A program made the translations under genes and the position numbers. A stretch of 64,000 bases of DNA from Azomonas tarimensis. Lineage in GTDB: Bacteria; Pseudomonadota; Gammaproteobacteria; Pseudomonadales; Pseudomonadaceae. Position 1 is the first letter of the stretch. Each line of letters begins with the position of its first letter. This document shows, one piece after another, positions 8,369 to 17,900 of this stretch. The stretch spans positions 124,001 through 188,000 of the forward strand of contig NZ_JBHRXZ010000012.1 in NCBI RefSeq assembly GCF_042648805.1. Direction: 5' to 3'. The notes under the pieces were generated by a model. That model searched no databases. It saw only the letters and a list, made by a program, of their open reading frames with translations, and was not told the origin of the DNA.

Positions 8369-9856
8369 ATGTCCAGCCCATTCCGCAGTATCAGGAAAGG
8401 AGCGCTCATGCTCGGTGTCTTGCGCGGCCTCGCTTTCGCTACCCTCGCCCTGCCGGCCTACGCAGAACGCATCGACGCGACCTTGCCGGCTGGGGTCGAG
8501 CAGGCCCTGAAGAGCAACAAGCTAGGCGCCGATACCCTCTCGGTGGTGATGCTCCCACTCAATGGGGAAGGCGCCGCGACCCTGGTAAATGCCGATGTCT
8601 CGGTGAACCCGGCGTCCACCATGAAGCTCGTCACTACCTATGCCGCTCTGGAGCTGCTTGGTCCCAACCACCAGTGGAAAACCGAATTCTTTACTGACGG
8701 CACGCTCAAGGATGGCGTCCTCCAGGGGAACCTCTATCTCAAGGGCGGCGGCGATCCCAAGCTGAACATGGAGAAACTCTGGCTGCTGCTGCGTGATCTG
8801 CGAGCCAATGGGGTGGTGCAGGTCAAGGGCGACCTGGTACTCGACCGCAGCCATTTCATCCAGCCCGATCTGCCTGCCTTCGACGATGACGGCGGCGATC
8901 AGAACCGGCCGTTTCTCGTCGAGCCGGATTCGCTGCTGGTCAATCTCAAGGCACTGCGCTTCGTGACCCGCAACGACGGCGGGAAGGTCAGCGTTGCGGT
9001 GGAGCCACCGCTCGATCGGGTCAGGATCGACAACCGCGTGCAGGCCCTGCCGGCTGCCAAATGCCCCGGCTGGCCAGACCTGCACTATAACCCGATCGCC
9101 GATTCGCAGGGCGTCACCGTGGTCATCACCGGCAAGCTTCATGCCGGGTGCAACGGCCAGACCTACCTGGCCTTGCTCGATCATCCTGACTATGCCGCCG
9201 GCACCGTTCGCTCGCTTTGGAAGGAGCTGGGCGGAAGCATCACCGGCGGTGACCGGGTCGGCTCGGTACCCTCCGACGCCCGCCTGCTGGCCCACGCGCT
9301 GTCGCCGGACCTGACCGAAATCATTCGCGACATCAACAAGTACAGCAACAACACCATGGCTCGCCAGCTGTTTCTCAGCCTGGGCGCGGCCCATCGCCTA
9401 CCGGGAGATGCGGACGATGCCCAGGCGGCCCAACGGGTGATTCGGCAGTGGCTCGCCAGCAAGGGTATCGCTGCGCCAAATCTAGTGATGGAGAATGGCT
9501 CGGGGTTGTCTCGCCAGGAGCGGATCACAGCCCGCGAGATGGCAGCAATGCTGCAGGCCGCCTGGCGCAGCCCCTACGCCGCCGAGTTCATCTCATCGAT
9601 GCCGCTGGCCGCCATGGACGGCACCATGCGCAAGCGCCTGCGCGAGACCCCGGTAGCCGGCAACGCTCACATCAAGACCGGCACCCTGAAGGATGTCCGG
9701 GCGATCGCCGGCTACAGCCGCGACGCCCAGGGCAACAGCTGGGCGGTGGTCGCGATTCTCAACCATCCCCAGCCTTGGGGGGCGGCGGCGATTCTCGACG
9801 AGGTCCTGGTCAGCCTGTCCAGCCAGCAGGGCGGCTCCCAGACCGCCCGCCGTTAG
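8369..9856 (+). CDS. dacB: D-alanyl-D-alanine carboxypeptidase/endopeptidase (PBP4)
   Basis: Periplasmic penicillin-binding protein 4 that trims peptide stems and cleaves D-Ala-mDAP crosslinks in peptidoglycan. The product is 495 residues. A signal peptide ends near AYA (residue 32). The three penicillin-binding motifs are visible: SxxK as STMK (83-86), SxN as SNN (326-328) and KTG (436-438). The large insertion between SxxK and SxN is typical of class C PBPs. The stop codon overlaps the stop of the convergent rlmL gene by four bases, so there is no room for a separate terminator. Confidence 0.95.
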   Translation: MSSPFRSIRKGALMLGVLRGLAFATLALPAYAERIDATLPAGVEQALKSNKLGADTLSVVMLPLNGEGAATLVNADVSVNPASTMKLVTTYAALELLGPNHQWKTEFFTDGTLKDGVLQGNLYLKGGGDPKLNMEKLWLLLRDLRANGVVQVKGDLVLDRSHFIQPDLPAFDDDGGDQNRPFLVEPDSLLVNLKALRFVTRNDGGKVSVAVEPPLDRVRIDNRVQALPAAKCPGWPDLHYNPIADSQGVTVVITGKLHAGCNGQTYLALLDHPDYAAGTVRSLWKELGGSITGGDRVGSVPSDARLLAHALSPDLTEIIRDINKYSNNTMARQLFLSLGAAHRLPGDADDAQAAQRVIRQWLASKGIAAPNLVMENGSGLSRQERITAREMAAMLQAAWRSPYAAEFISSMPLAAMDGTMRKRLRETPVAGNAHIKTGTLKDVRAIAGYSRDAQGNSWAVVAILNHPQPWGAAAILDEVLVSLSSQQGGSQTARR

Positions 9857-12075
9857 CGCTTGCTCGCCTGGATGCGCCAGGCGCGGTGAATCTTGCCGTT
9901 ACGCCGGAAATCCTCGTCCAGGGTCTGGCCGGAGATCTCTTCCACCTCGTAGCGCTCGGCCAGCCGGGGCTCCAGCGTGAACTTGCGGAAGTTATTGGAG
10001 AAGTACAGCGTGCCGCCCGGCGCCAACCGAGCCATGGCCAAGTCGAGCAGGCGCACATGATCACGCTGAACGTCGAACACGCCTTCCATGCGCTTGGAAT
10101 TGGAAAAGGTTGGCGGATCCATGAAGATCAGGTCATAGATTCCCTGTTCCTGCGCCAGCCATTCCATGACATCGCTCTGGACCAGTTGATGCCGCTCGGA
10201 CAGGCCATTGAGGGCCAGGTTGCGGCGGGCCCAGTCCAGGTAGGTGCGCGATAGGTCGACGCTGGTGGTACTGCGTGCGCCCCCCTTGGCCGCGTGTACA
10301 CTGGCCGTCGCGGTGTAGCAGAACAGGTTGAGAAAGCGCTTGCCGTCTGCCTCGCGCGCCAACCGCAGGCGCATAGGACGATGGTCGAGGAAAAGGCCGG
10401 TGTCCAGATAGTCGGTCAGGTTCACCAGTAGCTTGACTGCCCCTTCGCGCACCTCCATGAACCGCCCTTCGCTGCCTTGGCGCTCGTATTGACGAGTGCC
10501 GCTCTGGCGCTCGCGGCGCTTGAGCACCACGCGATCAGGGCTCACGCCGAGCGTCGGCGGGATTGCCGCAAGTGCATCGAGCAAGCGTGCCTGGGCCTTG
10601 GCCGGCTCGATGCTGCGCGGCGGTGCGTATTCCTGCACATGGACCCAGCCGGCATAAAGATCCACCGCCAGCGCATACTCGGGCATGTCCGCATCGTACA
10701 GGCGATAGCATTCGATCCGCTCACGCGCGGCCCATTTGCCCAACTGCTTGAGGTTCTTGGCCAGACGATTGGCGAACATTTGTCCGCCTTCGCTGAGGCG
10801 CGCGGTTTCCGGCGCCAGTCCAGGCGCCGGGATCACCGCGGCCTCGCCGGCCAGGTCGGTCTCCCGTGCCGCGACAGGCCTTTCTGCGCCCGGCTTACGC
10901 CCGGTGACAAACTGCTCGACCTCGACACGAAACAGCAACAGCTTGCACGGCAAGGCCCCATTCCACATCGCGTACTGCTTGTGGCTGCGCAAGCCCATGC
11001 GTTTGCCGAGTTCCGGCGCGCCGGTGAACACTGCGGCCTGCCAGCCGAGGCAGGCCTGGCGCAGCCGTTCACCCAGGTGCTGATAGAGATAAAGCAGGCT
11101 GGCCTCGTCGCCAAGGCGCTCGCCATAGGGCGGATTACAGATGACCAGGCCTTTCTGATTGCGATCGGTGCGCGGCTCGAAAGTCGCCAGTTCACCCTGG
11201 TATACACGCACCCATTCGGCAAGACCCGCGCGCTCGATGTTGTTGCGTGCCGGCTGGATCAGCCGTGGATCAGCCTCGTAACCGCGTATCCACAGGGGTT
11301 CCTTTGCCAAGCCAGCAGCCGCGCGCGCCTGCGCTTCGAAGAGCAGGCGCGACCATACCGCCGGCACGTGTCCCAACCAGCCGCTGAAACCCCAGCGCTC
11401 GCGCCGAAGGTTGGGGGCAATGTCCGCCGCCATCAGCGCCGCCTCGACGAGAAAGGTCCCAACACCGCACATCGGGTCCGTCAGTGCCCCACCTTGCGCC
11501 GCAATGGCAGGCCAACCAGCGCGGATCAGCACCGCTGCAGCCAGGTTTTCCTTGAGTGGTGCGGCGCCCTGCTGCAGACGATAGCCGCGCTGGTGCAGGC
11601 TATGGCCGGACAGATCTAGCGACACCACCGCCTCGCCACGGTCGATCCGGACATGGATACGCACGTCCGGATTGAGCTTGTCGATGCCCGGACGCCCGCC
11701 GTTCTCGTCCCTCAAACTGTCGACGATCGCGTCCTTGACCTTCAGGGCTCCGAAATGAGTGTTGTCGATTCCAGCGCCCTGGCCACTGAACTCCACGGCC
11801 AGCGTGCCGCGGCTGTCGAGGTGGTCATGCCAGTCGATGGCGGCCACACCGGCGTACAGCGCGTCGGGGCTGTCGACCGGGAACCGCGACAGCACCAGCA
11901 ATACCCGATTGGCGAGCCGTGACCACAGGCACAGGCGATAGCCCACCTCCAGATCAGCCACGCCGGACACCGCGGCTGGATGCTCGCGGCTTTCTTGCAG
12001 GCCGAGCGCAGCAGCCTCGTCACGCAGTAGCGATTCGAGGCCTTTGGGGCAGGTGAGGATCAATTGTAGGGTCAT
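9853..12075 (-). CDS. rlmL: Bifunctional 23S rRNA methyltransferase RlmL (RlmKL)
   Basis: Methylates 23S rRNA at G2445 (N2, RlmL half) and G2069 (N7, RlmK half). The product is 740 residues, the size of the full fusion. A THUMP RNA-binding domain covers about residues 45-155. The first Rossmann methyltransferase has the SAM motif DPMCGVGTFLVEA near 200-212 and catalytic NPPYGERL at 314-321. The second has FLNLFCYTATASVHAA near 590 and MDPPTFSNSKRM near 655. The gene order rlmL followed by divergent rmf and then pyrD matches Pseudomonas. It begins MTLQLILTCPKGLE, a standard start. Confidence 0.96.
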   Translation of the reverse strand: MTLQLILTCPKGLESLLRDEAAALGLQESREHPAAVSGVADLEVGYRLCLWSRLANRVLLVLSRFPVDSPDALYAGVAAIDWHDHLDSRGTLAVEFSGQGAGIDNTHFGALKVKDAIVDSLRDENGGRPGIDKLNPDVRIHVRIDRGEAVVSLDLSGHSLHQRGYRLQQGAAPLKENLAAAVLIRAGWPAIAAQGGALTDPMCGVGTFLVEAALMAADIAPNLRRERWGFSGWLGHVPAVWSRLLFEAQARAAAGLAKEPLWIRGYEADPRLIQPARNNIERAGLAEWVRVYQGELATFEPRTDRNQKGLVICNPPYGERLGDEASLLYLYQHLGERLRQACLGWQAAVFTGAPELGKRMGLRSHKQYAMWNGALPCKLLLFRVEVEQFVTGRKPGAERPVAARETDLAGEAAVIPAPGLAPETARLSEGGQMFANRLAKNLKQLGKWAARERIECYRLYDADMPEYALAVDLYAGWVHVQEYAPPRSIEPAKAQARLLDALAAIPPTLGVSPDRVVLKRRERQSGTRQYERQGSEGRFMEVREGAVKLLVNLTDYLDTGLFLDHRPMRLRLAREADGKRFLNLFCYTATASVHAAKGGARSTTSVDLSRTYLDWARRNLALNGLSERHQLVQSDVMEWLAQEQGIYDLIFMDPPTFSNSKRMEGVFDVQRDHVRLLDLAMARLAPGGTLYFSNNFRKFTLEPRLAERYEVEEISGQTLDEDFRRNGKIHRAWRIQASKR

Positions 12076-12385
12076 GCGGGTTCCAGAAAGATTGGCGGTT
12101 CGATATCCGGGCGACAGCGGCTCTATTGTGACGCCTGAGCGATCACTCGGCAGCGTTGCAGTTACAGCTGTTGAGGGTGGGTTAGGGCATTTAGCGATAT
12201 CACTGCGCTGTTTATGCCAAATCGATCATTCACCTGCCCTGCAAAAATAGGTTAGAACTCATCTCAATCGTCTTTGCAATGAAGGCGAAGGGTCCGCCAC
12301 GCCGGCAGCGGGCCCGTCGGCAGCAAGCTGCCAGCCTCGTCACGGGGCCGATGGGAACATAGTCAATAACTGAGGGCTTTACCCA
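12076..12385. other. Divergent intergenic region rlmL/rmf
   Basis: 310 bp between the rlmL and rmf starts. It must hold both promoters and the rmf leader. GAGGG at 12371-12375 is the likely rmf ribosome-binding site. I see no other gene. Confidence 0.6.
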
Positions 12386-12601
12386 ATGAGAAGACTGAAG
12401 CGTGATCCGATGGAACGAGCTTTCCAGCGCGGTTACCAGCACGGCATCTATGGCAAATCTCGCGACCTCTGCCCCTTCACTCAGGCCGGCACCCGGCAGG
12501 CCTGGATCAACGGATGGCGGGAAGGCCGCACCGACCACTGGGATGGCATGATCGGCACCGCCGGTGTCCATCGCCTCAATGAATTCCATGCCGTAGGCTG
12601 A
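12386..12601 (+). CDS. rmf: Ribosome modulation factor Rmf
   Basis: A 71-residue basic protein that dimerises 70S ribosomes into inactive 100S particles in stationary phase. The sequence MRRLKRDPMERAFQRGYQ, then GRSRDLCPF-like SRDLCPFTQ and AWINGWREGR, is nearly diagnostic of the family. Stationary-phase or ppGpp-dependent expression is known for the family; no specific operator is seen here. It is a single gene followed by a perfect hairpin and the convergent pyrD. Confidence 0.97.
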   Translation: MRRLKRDPMERAFQRGYQHGIYGKSRDLCPFTQAGTRQAWINGWREGRTDHWDGMIGTAGVHRLNEFHAVG

Positions 12602-12644
12602 CACGCAGACACCTTTCTCTTCCAGTACGCCTCACCCGGGCGTA

Positions 12645-12666
12645 GGGCTCCCCAGACGGGGAGCCC
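12645..12666. terminator. Hairpin between convergent rmf and pyrD
   Basis: GGGCTCCCC (12645-12653) pairs perfectly with GGGGAGCCC (12658-12666) around AGAC. There is no U-tract in either direction, so it may act as a bidirectional 3'-end structure rather than a classical terminator. Confidence 0.55.
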
Positions 12667-12683
12667 ACCGGGCGACGGTCCCG

Positions 12684-13715
12684 TCAGACGCGTCGGGCCG
12701 CCTGCAGCGCGGCGATGGCGTCAACCGACTCGCGAATCAGACCAGGCCCCTTGTAGATGAAGCCTGTATAGAGTTGCACCAGACTGGCACCTGCCTCGAC
12801 TTTCTCCGCCGCGTGCCGGCCTTCAGTGATACCGCCCACGGCGATGATTGGCAGGCGACCGGCCAGCGTCTGGGCAAGGACTCGCACGGTGTGGGTGCTC
12901 TTGTCGCGCACCGGTGCGCCAGACAGGCCGCCCGCCTCATCCGCATGTGCCAGCCCGCCCACGCCTTCACGACTGAGCGTGGTGTTGGTAGCGATGATCG
13001 CATCCATACCTGCCTGGAACACCGCCTCCCCCACCAGCGCGATCTCGTCATCGCTCATGTCCGGCGCGATCTTGATGGCAATCGGCACACGCTTGCCATG
13101 GCGCACCTCAAGATCCTCCCGGCGCAGGCGCAGGGCCTCGAGCAAGGCCTTCAACGAATCGCCAAACTGAAGGCTTCGCAGGCCAGGGGTATTGGGCGAG
13201 CTGACGTTTACCGTGACATAGCTGGCATGGTGATAGACCCTTTCCAGGCACAGCAGGTAATCATCTTCCGCGCGCTCCACCGGTGTATCGAAGTTCTTGC
13301 CGATATTGATGCCGAGAATGCCCTTGAAGCGTGCCGCTTGCACCCGCTCGAGCAGGGCGTCGACGCCCAGGTTGTTGAACCCCATGCGATTGATGATCGC
13401 CTCGGCCTCCGGCAGTCGGAAGATTCGCGGCTTGGGGTTTCCAGGCTGCGGGCGCGGCGTCACCGTGCCGATCTCGACAAAACCGAATCCAAGTTGTGAA
13501 AGCCCATCAATGGCCGTTCCGTTCTTGTCCAGGCCGGCCGCGAGCCCCACTGGATTGGGAAAGTCCAGCCCCATCACCGTTACCGGCAAACAGGGCGCCT
13601 TCTTGAACAGGCCATTGAGTCCCAGTCGGCCTCCCGCACCGATCAGATCCAGGGATACTTCGTGGGCGCCTTCCGGAGAAAGCTTGAACAGGAGGTCGCG
13701 GGCCAGGTTGTACAT
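12684..13715 (-). CDS. pyrD: Dihydroorotate dehydrogenase (quinone), class 2
   Basis: Oxidises dihydroorotate to orotate with FMN and passes electrons to membrane quinone, the fourth step of pyrimidine synthesis. The product is 343 residues. The N-terminal membrane-associating helices (MYNLARDLLFKLSPEGAH) mark class 2. FMN and substrate motifs include GLAAGLDKNG near 60-70, RMGFNN near 110, and the catalytic serine region NVSSPNTPGLR near 170-180. The C-terminal phosphate-binding part is AVGGITEGRHAAEK and LVQLYTGFIYKGPGL. It is a single gene. Confidence 0.97.
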   Translation of the reverse strand: MYNLARDLLFKLSPEGAHEVSLDLIGAGGRLGLNGLFKKAPCLPVTVMGLDFPNPVGLAAGLDKNGTAIDGLSQLGFGFVEIGTVTPRPQPGNPKPRIFRLPEAEAIINRMGFNNLGVDALLERVQAARFKGILGINIGKNFDTPVERAEDDYLLCLERVYHHASYVTVNVSSPNTPGLRSLQFGDSLKALLEALRLRREDLEVRHGKRVPIAIKIAPDMSDDEIALVGEAVFQAGMDAIIATNTTLSREGVGGLAHADEAGGLSGAPVRDKSTHTVRVLAQTLAGRLPIIAVGGITEGRHAAEKVEAGASLVQLYTGFIYKGPGLIRESVDAIAALQAARRV

Positions 13716-13793
13716 GCGCAGCCTAAGTCGAAGAAACGGAGGGTGCCAAAGTATAGCGGCGAGCCGCGTGACTGTCCCTACGGCGACAGGGGA

Positions 13794-14012
13794 TCAGGCG
13801 CGTCGCAGCCCGAGGAGCTTGCCATCGGCGGAATACTCCATGACGAAGCTGCCATGCACCCCCTCTTCGGTCACGAAGGGACGCAGATGATGGGCGGGCA
13901 GGCTCACCCGACGACCCTCGCGGCTCTGCACCAGGATACGGTTGGCACGTCCCTGATAGACGGCTAGCAGCCGGTCCGTGGATAAGGCAATATCGAGGAT
14001 CAGATTAGGCAC
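13794..14012 (-). CDS. DUF2835 family protein
   Basis: A 72-residue protein. The start is the GTG at 14012, set by a strong GGAGGT five bases upstream; the reading frame continues to 14081 but without a ribosome site. Family hallmarks are PNLILDIALSTDRLL at the start, then ILVQSREGRRVSLPAHHLRPFVTEEGVHGSF and a final LLGLRR. This small beta-rich protein is common in gammaproteobacteria next to pyrD or rmf; its function is unknown. It is divergent from the 286-residue gene at 14108, with 95 bp between them. Confidence 0.83.
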   Translation of the reverse strand: MPNLILDIALSTDRLLAVYQGRANRILVQSREGRRVSLPAHHLRPFVTEEGVHGSFVMEYSADGKLLGLRRA

Positions 14013-14107
14013 GGAGCACCTCCATTTGATGATCGCCATGATGCCACGCGACGGCGAATACGGCTTCGGTGCCCGGCACATCGGTTGGCTGAAGGGCTGA
14101 GGTCAGG

Positions 14108-14968
14108 GTGTCGCCCTCTCTCAGTTCGCGCCTTGCACGCCTGGCTACCCGCCTGGGACTGACCAGCCGCCCCCCTGCCCCACAGCATGCCCGAGAGCGC
14201 ATCGGCAAACTCAAGCTGGAGTTTGCGCCGCTGCCTGCATTTCACTCGAGCATCTTCTGGAGCGACAATCCCTCCCTGGAGGACCTCCACGAGCTGCCTC
14301 GCGGAGCCCTGTCCGGCCCTACCCAGGAATACAAGGCTCGCGCCCACGCCATTCTGGTCAAGCTGATTCGCCGGGAAAGCGAACCGCGTGATGCCTTCGA
14401 TCTTCGCGAGGTGGGTGGCTTTCTCGCTCCGAACCCACTGGGCATTCCCTGCCCCAGTTTCGAAACCTTCGCCGCAACGCCCGCGTGCCGGGCGATACGC
14501 ATTATCAGCTACAACGACTTCATGCGTGTCATGGACACCGCCGTACCCGGCTACAAGGCCGCGCCCCGGGTCACCTTGCTACAGGCCAACTGGCAGGGCG
14601 ACCGGGTGTTCTGGGCGGGTGACGGGCATGGCGAGGCCTTTGCCTGCGCCATCGCCTATGCGCGACTGCGCGGGCTCGATCTGTCGCTGCCATGCGAACA
14701 GGTGCGCTACTTCATCGACGAGGATGGGCTTGCCGCTCTGGAGCGGGCCTACCATGTGCTGCTGATGCCAGAGCATGCGTGGAATGATCGCGAATTCATG
14801 CGCCATCTACTGGAAGACGGCACACCCTATGCCCGCCTCCGCCTGCAACGCCACAACCATGAATGGCTGTTGCTGGACAAGCGACTGCCTCGGTCCGATG
14901 GACTCGGCATCGGACTGAAGAAAGCCGGCGCCGCCGACTTCTGCGATTATCTGCGCCGGCACCTGTGA
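14108..14968 (+). CDS. Conserved Pseudomonas hypothetical protein (possibly DUF6685)
   Basis: A 286-residue soluble protein with a GTG start at 14108 preceded by GAGG. A basic N-terminus (SRLARLATRLGL) is followed by an acidic-hydrophobic body with no signal peptide or membrane segment. Notable stretches are SFETFAATPACRAIRIISYNDF, VTLLQANWQGDRVFWAGDGHGEAFACAIAYAR and the terminal GIGLKKAGAADFCDYLRRHL. I do not recognise a catalytic motif; the name DUF6685 is a recollection for this Pseudomonas family and is not certain. It converges on gdhB, with a perfect hairpin between the two stops. Confidence 0.75.
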   Translation: MSPSLSSRLARLATRLGLTSRPPAPQHARERIGKLKLEFAPLPAFHSSIFWSDNPSLEDLHELPRGALSGPTQEYKARAHAILVKLIRRESEPRDAFDLREVGGFLAPNPLGIPCPSFETFAATPACRAIRIISYNDFMRVMDTAVPGYKAAPRVTLLQANWQGDRVFWAGDGHGEAFACAIAYARLRGLDLSLPCEQVRYFIDEDGLAALERAYHVLLMPEHAWNDREFMRHLLEDGTPYARLRLQRHNHEWLLLDKRLPRSDGLGIGLKKAGAADFCDYLRRHL

Positions 14969-14971
14969 ACC

Positions 14972-14995
14972 GGGTGGCTCGTCAGCGAGCCACCC
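14972..14995. terminator. Hairpin between the 286-residue gene and gdhB
   Basis: GGGTGGCTCG (14972-14981) pairs perfectly with CGAGCCACCC (14986-14995) around a TCAG tetraloop, between two convergent stops. No clear U-tract follows in either direction. Confidence 0.6.
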
Positions 14996-14999
14996 TCCT

Positions 15000-17900
15000 T
15001 CACTCGGGCTCGCTGAGGGCCAGATCCTGCAGTTCCCTGCTCGCCACCGAGTGCAGCGCGTAATCCCCGGCAGGCGCCGCCGCCAGGCAGCTGAGCAGAT
15101 AGCGCCAGCGCTCCGTCAACCCCGGGCGCTGGACAATCCACTGTGCAAGATGCTGCTCCATCGGTCCTGAACCCATGTTCAGCACCGACACGGTAATGGC
15201 TCGCTGGTTGGCGTCGAGATCGTCCCGGAAGCCCTCTCGCGCCAGCGCCTGCCAGTTGTTCTCGACGCTGAGATTGGTGATCTGCTGAAGATACCAGTTC
15301 AGATCCAACGCCCCGCCCACGGCAAAGTAGCCGGCCGCCACTCGCTCTTCGGCCTGCCCCGTCTGATCAGCGGCCTCGACGATGGGCAGTAGGGTGTAGA
15401 GGTGCGCAGTGCCGGCGACCATGCGCGCCAGCAGCTCCGGTACGCCAGCCTCGGCATATCGCAGGTAGCGCTCCTGCCAGTGCTGACGGGTCACCCCTTC
15501 GAGCAACTCGTCGAGCTTGAGTCCCAGGGCCGCGACCCGTGGCCCGAAATGCGCGACCTCACGCGCCGGGTTCAGGTCGTAACGGCGGTTGCGCAGGAAC
15601 CAGCGGGTCGCGCGACGGCCCATGCGGGTGAGCTCGTCCATCAGCGCCAGCTGCAGATCGGCGGACACGCGATGATCCAGCGCCTCGATCTGGCGGAACC
15701 AGTGCGGCAGATGGAAGATGTCGCGCACCATCACGTAGGCGCTGGCCACGCTGGCGGCGCTCATGCCGCTGGATTCCCGCAACCGCTGGACGAAGGTGAT
15801 GCCCATGTGGTCGACGATATCGTTGGCCACCTGGGTCGCGGTGATTTCACGCTTGAGGCGATGCTGTTGCATCGCCTCACCGTACCGTTCGGCCAGCAGT
15901 TGCGGAAAGGCGCGCTGCATATCACGGGTGAGATACGGCAGATCCGGGAGCGAAGAGTCCAGCAAGGCCTCCTTGAAATCGATCTTGCTATAGGAGACCA
16001 GTACCGCCAGTTCCGCCCGGGTCAGGCCATGGCCATGGGCGATGCGCTCGGCCAGTGCCTCATCGCTTGGCAGGAATTCCAGGGTGCGGTCGAGCCGGCC
16101 GGAGGATTCCAACCCCACGATCAGGCGACGATATTCACCGATCCGCTCGCGCGCCCGACGCTCGGCCACCGACAGCGCCTGGGTCTGCTTGTAGTTGTTG
16201 TGCAATACCAGTTCGCCCACCGCGTCGGTCATTTCCGCCAGCAGCAGGTTGCGCTGCTTCAGGGTCAGATCGCCCTCGGCGATCAGGCCGTTGAGCAGGA
16301 TCTTGATGTTGACCTCGTGATCCGAGCAATCGACGCCGCCCGAGTTGTCGATGAAATCGGTGTTGCAGGCGCCGCCCTTCAGGCAATACTCGACGCGGCC
16401 CAGTTGCGTCATGCCGAGGTTCCCGCCCTCGCCCACCACCCGGGCGCCCAACTCGTTGCCGTTCACCCTCAGCGCGTCGTTGGCCTTGTCGCCCACCTCG
16501 ATGTGGGTTTCATGCTCCGCCTTGACGTAGGTCCCGATCCCACCGTTCCACAACAGATCGACCGGCGCCTTGAGCAGTGCCTGGATCAACTCGGTCGGGG
16601 TCAGACGCTCGGCCTGGATCGCGAAGCGCTCCCGGACCGCTGCACTCAGGGTGATGCTCTTGGCACTGCGCGGGTAGACGCCACCGCCAGTGGAAATCAG
16701 CGCAGCGTCGTAATCGGCCCAAGACGAACGCGGCAACTGGAACAGGCGCAAGCGTTCGGCGAAACTGCTCGCCGGGTCGGGGTCCGGATCCAGGAAGATG
16801 TGCTGATGGTTGAACGCAGCGACCAGCCGCAGCGAGGACGACAGCAGGAGCCCGTTGCCAAACACGTCGCCACCCATGTCGCCGATCCCGAGCACGTCGA
16901 TGCTGTCGGTCTGGACATCGATACCACGCTCGCGGAAGTGTCGCTGCACCGACACCCAGGCGCCCTTGGCAGTGATGCCCATCTTCTTGTGGTCGTAGCC
17001 CGCCGAGCCGCCCGAGGCGAAGGCGTCGCCAAGCCAGAAGCCATAGGCCGCGGCGATCTCGTTGGCGATATCGGAAAAACTGGCCGTTCCCTTGTCAGCC
17101 GCCACCACCAGGTAGGGGTCATCCTCGTCGTAGCGCAACACAGCTGCCGGGGGCACCACCTGACCTTCCTGCAGGTTATCGGTAATGTCGAGCAGGCCGC
17201 TGATGAACAGTCGGTAGCAGGCAACTGCCTCTGCCTGTACTTCGTCCCGCGACCCGGTCGGCAAGCGCCGAGGCACGAAGCCGCCCTTGGCGCCGCCAGG
17301 CACGATCACTGCATTCTTGACCTGCTGGGCCTTGACCAACCCCAGCACCTCGGTGCGGTAATCCTCTTCCCGGTCCGACCAGCGCAAACCTCCCCGCGCC
17401 ACCTTGCCGCCACGCAGGTGCACGCCTTCTACCCGCGGTGAGTAGACGAAAATCTCATAGCGAGGTACGGGCCGCGGCATCTCGGGAATGACGGACGGAT
17501 CGAACTTGAAGCTGAAGTAGTCCTTGGGTTTTCCCTCCGCGTCCGGCTGATAGAAATTGGTGCGCAAGGTAGCCTTGATCAGGTCGAGGTAGCGCCGCAG
17601 GATGCGGTCTTCGCTGAGCACCGCGACGTCCTCGAGGGCGGCGATGATGGCCTTTTCCAGCCGCTCCTGCTTGTCCTGCAGGTCCTCCTCGCCCAGCCGC
17701 CTGGCCAGGTAGAAACGCATCTTGAACAGGCGGACCAACTCACGGGCGATAGCGCTGTGATTGACCAGCGCGTTGGCGATATAGCCGAGGTCGAAGCCCA
17801 GCCGGATCTGCTTCATGTAGCGGGCATAGGCGCGCAGCAGGGCGGCCTCACGCCAGGACAAGCCGGCTGTGAGGACCAGGCGGTTGAAGGCGTCGTTCTC

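Noticed and set aside
8522..10254. Open frames of 270-290 codons opposite or shifted in dacB and rlmL
   Set aside because: They lie fully within conserved genes and show no recognisable protein.
15402..17441. Plus-strand open frame of 679 codons opposite gdhB
   Set aside because: It is the mirror of the gdhB codon pattern; its composition is rich in Arg, His and Gln, and no motif or ribosome site is present.
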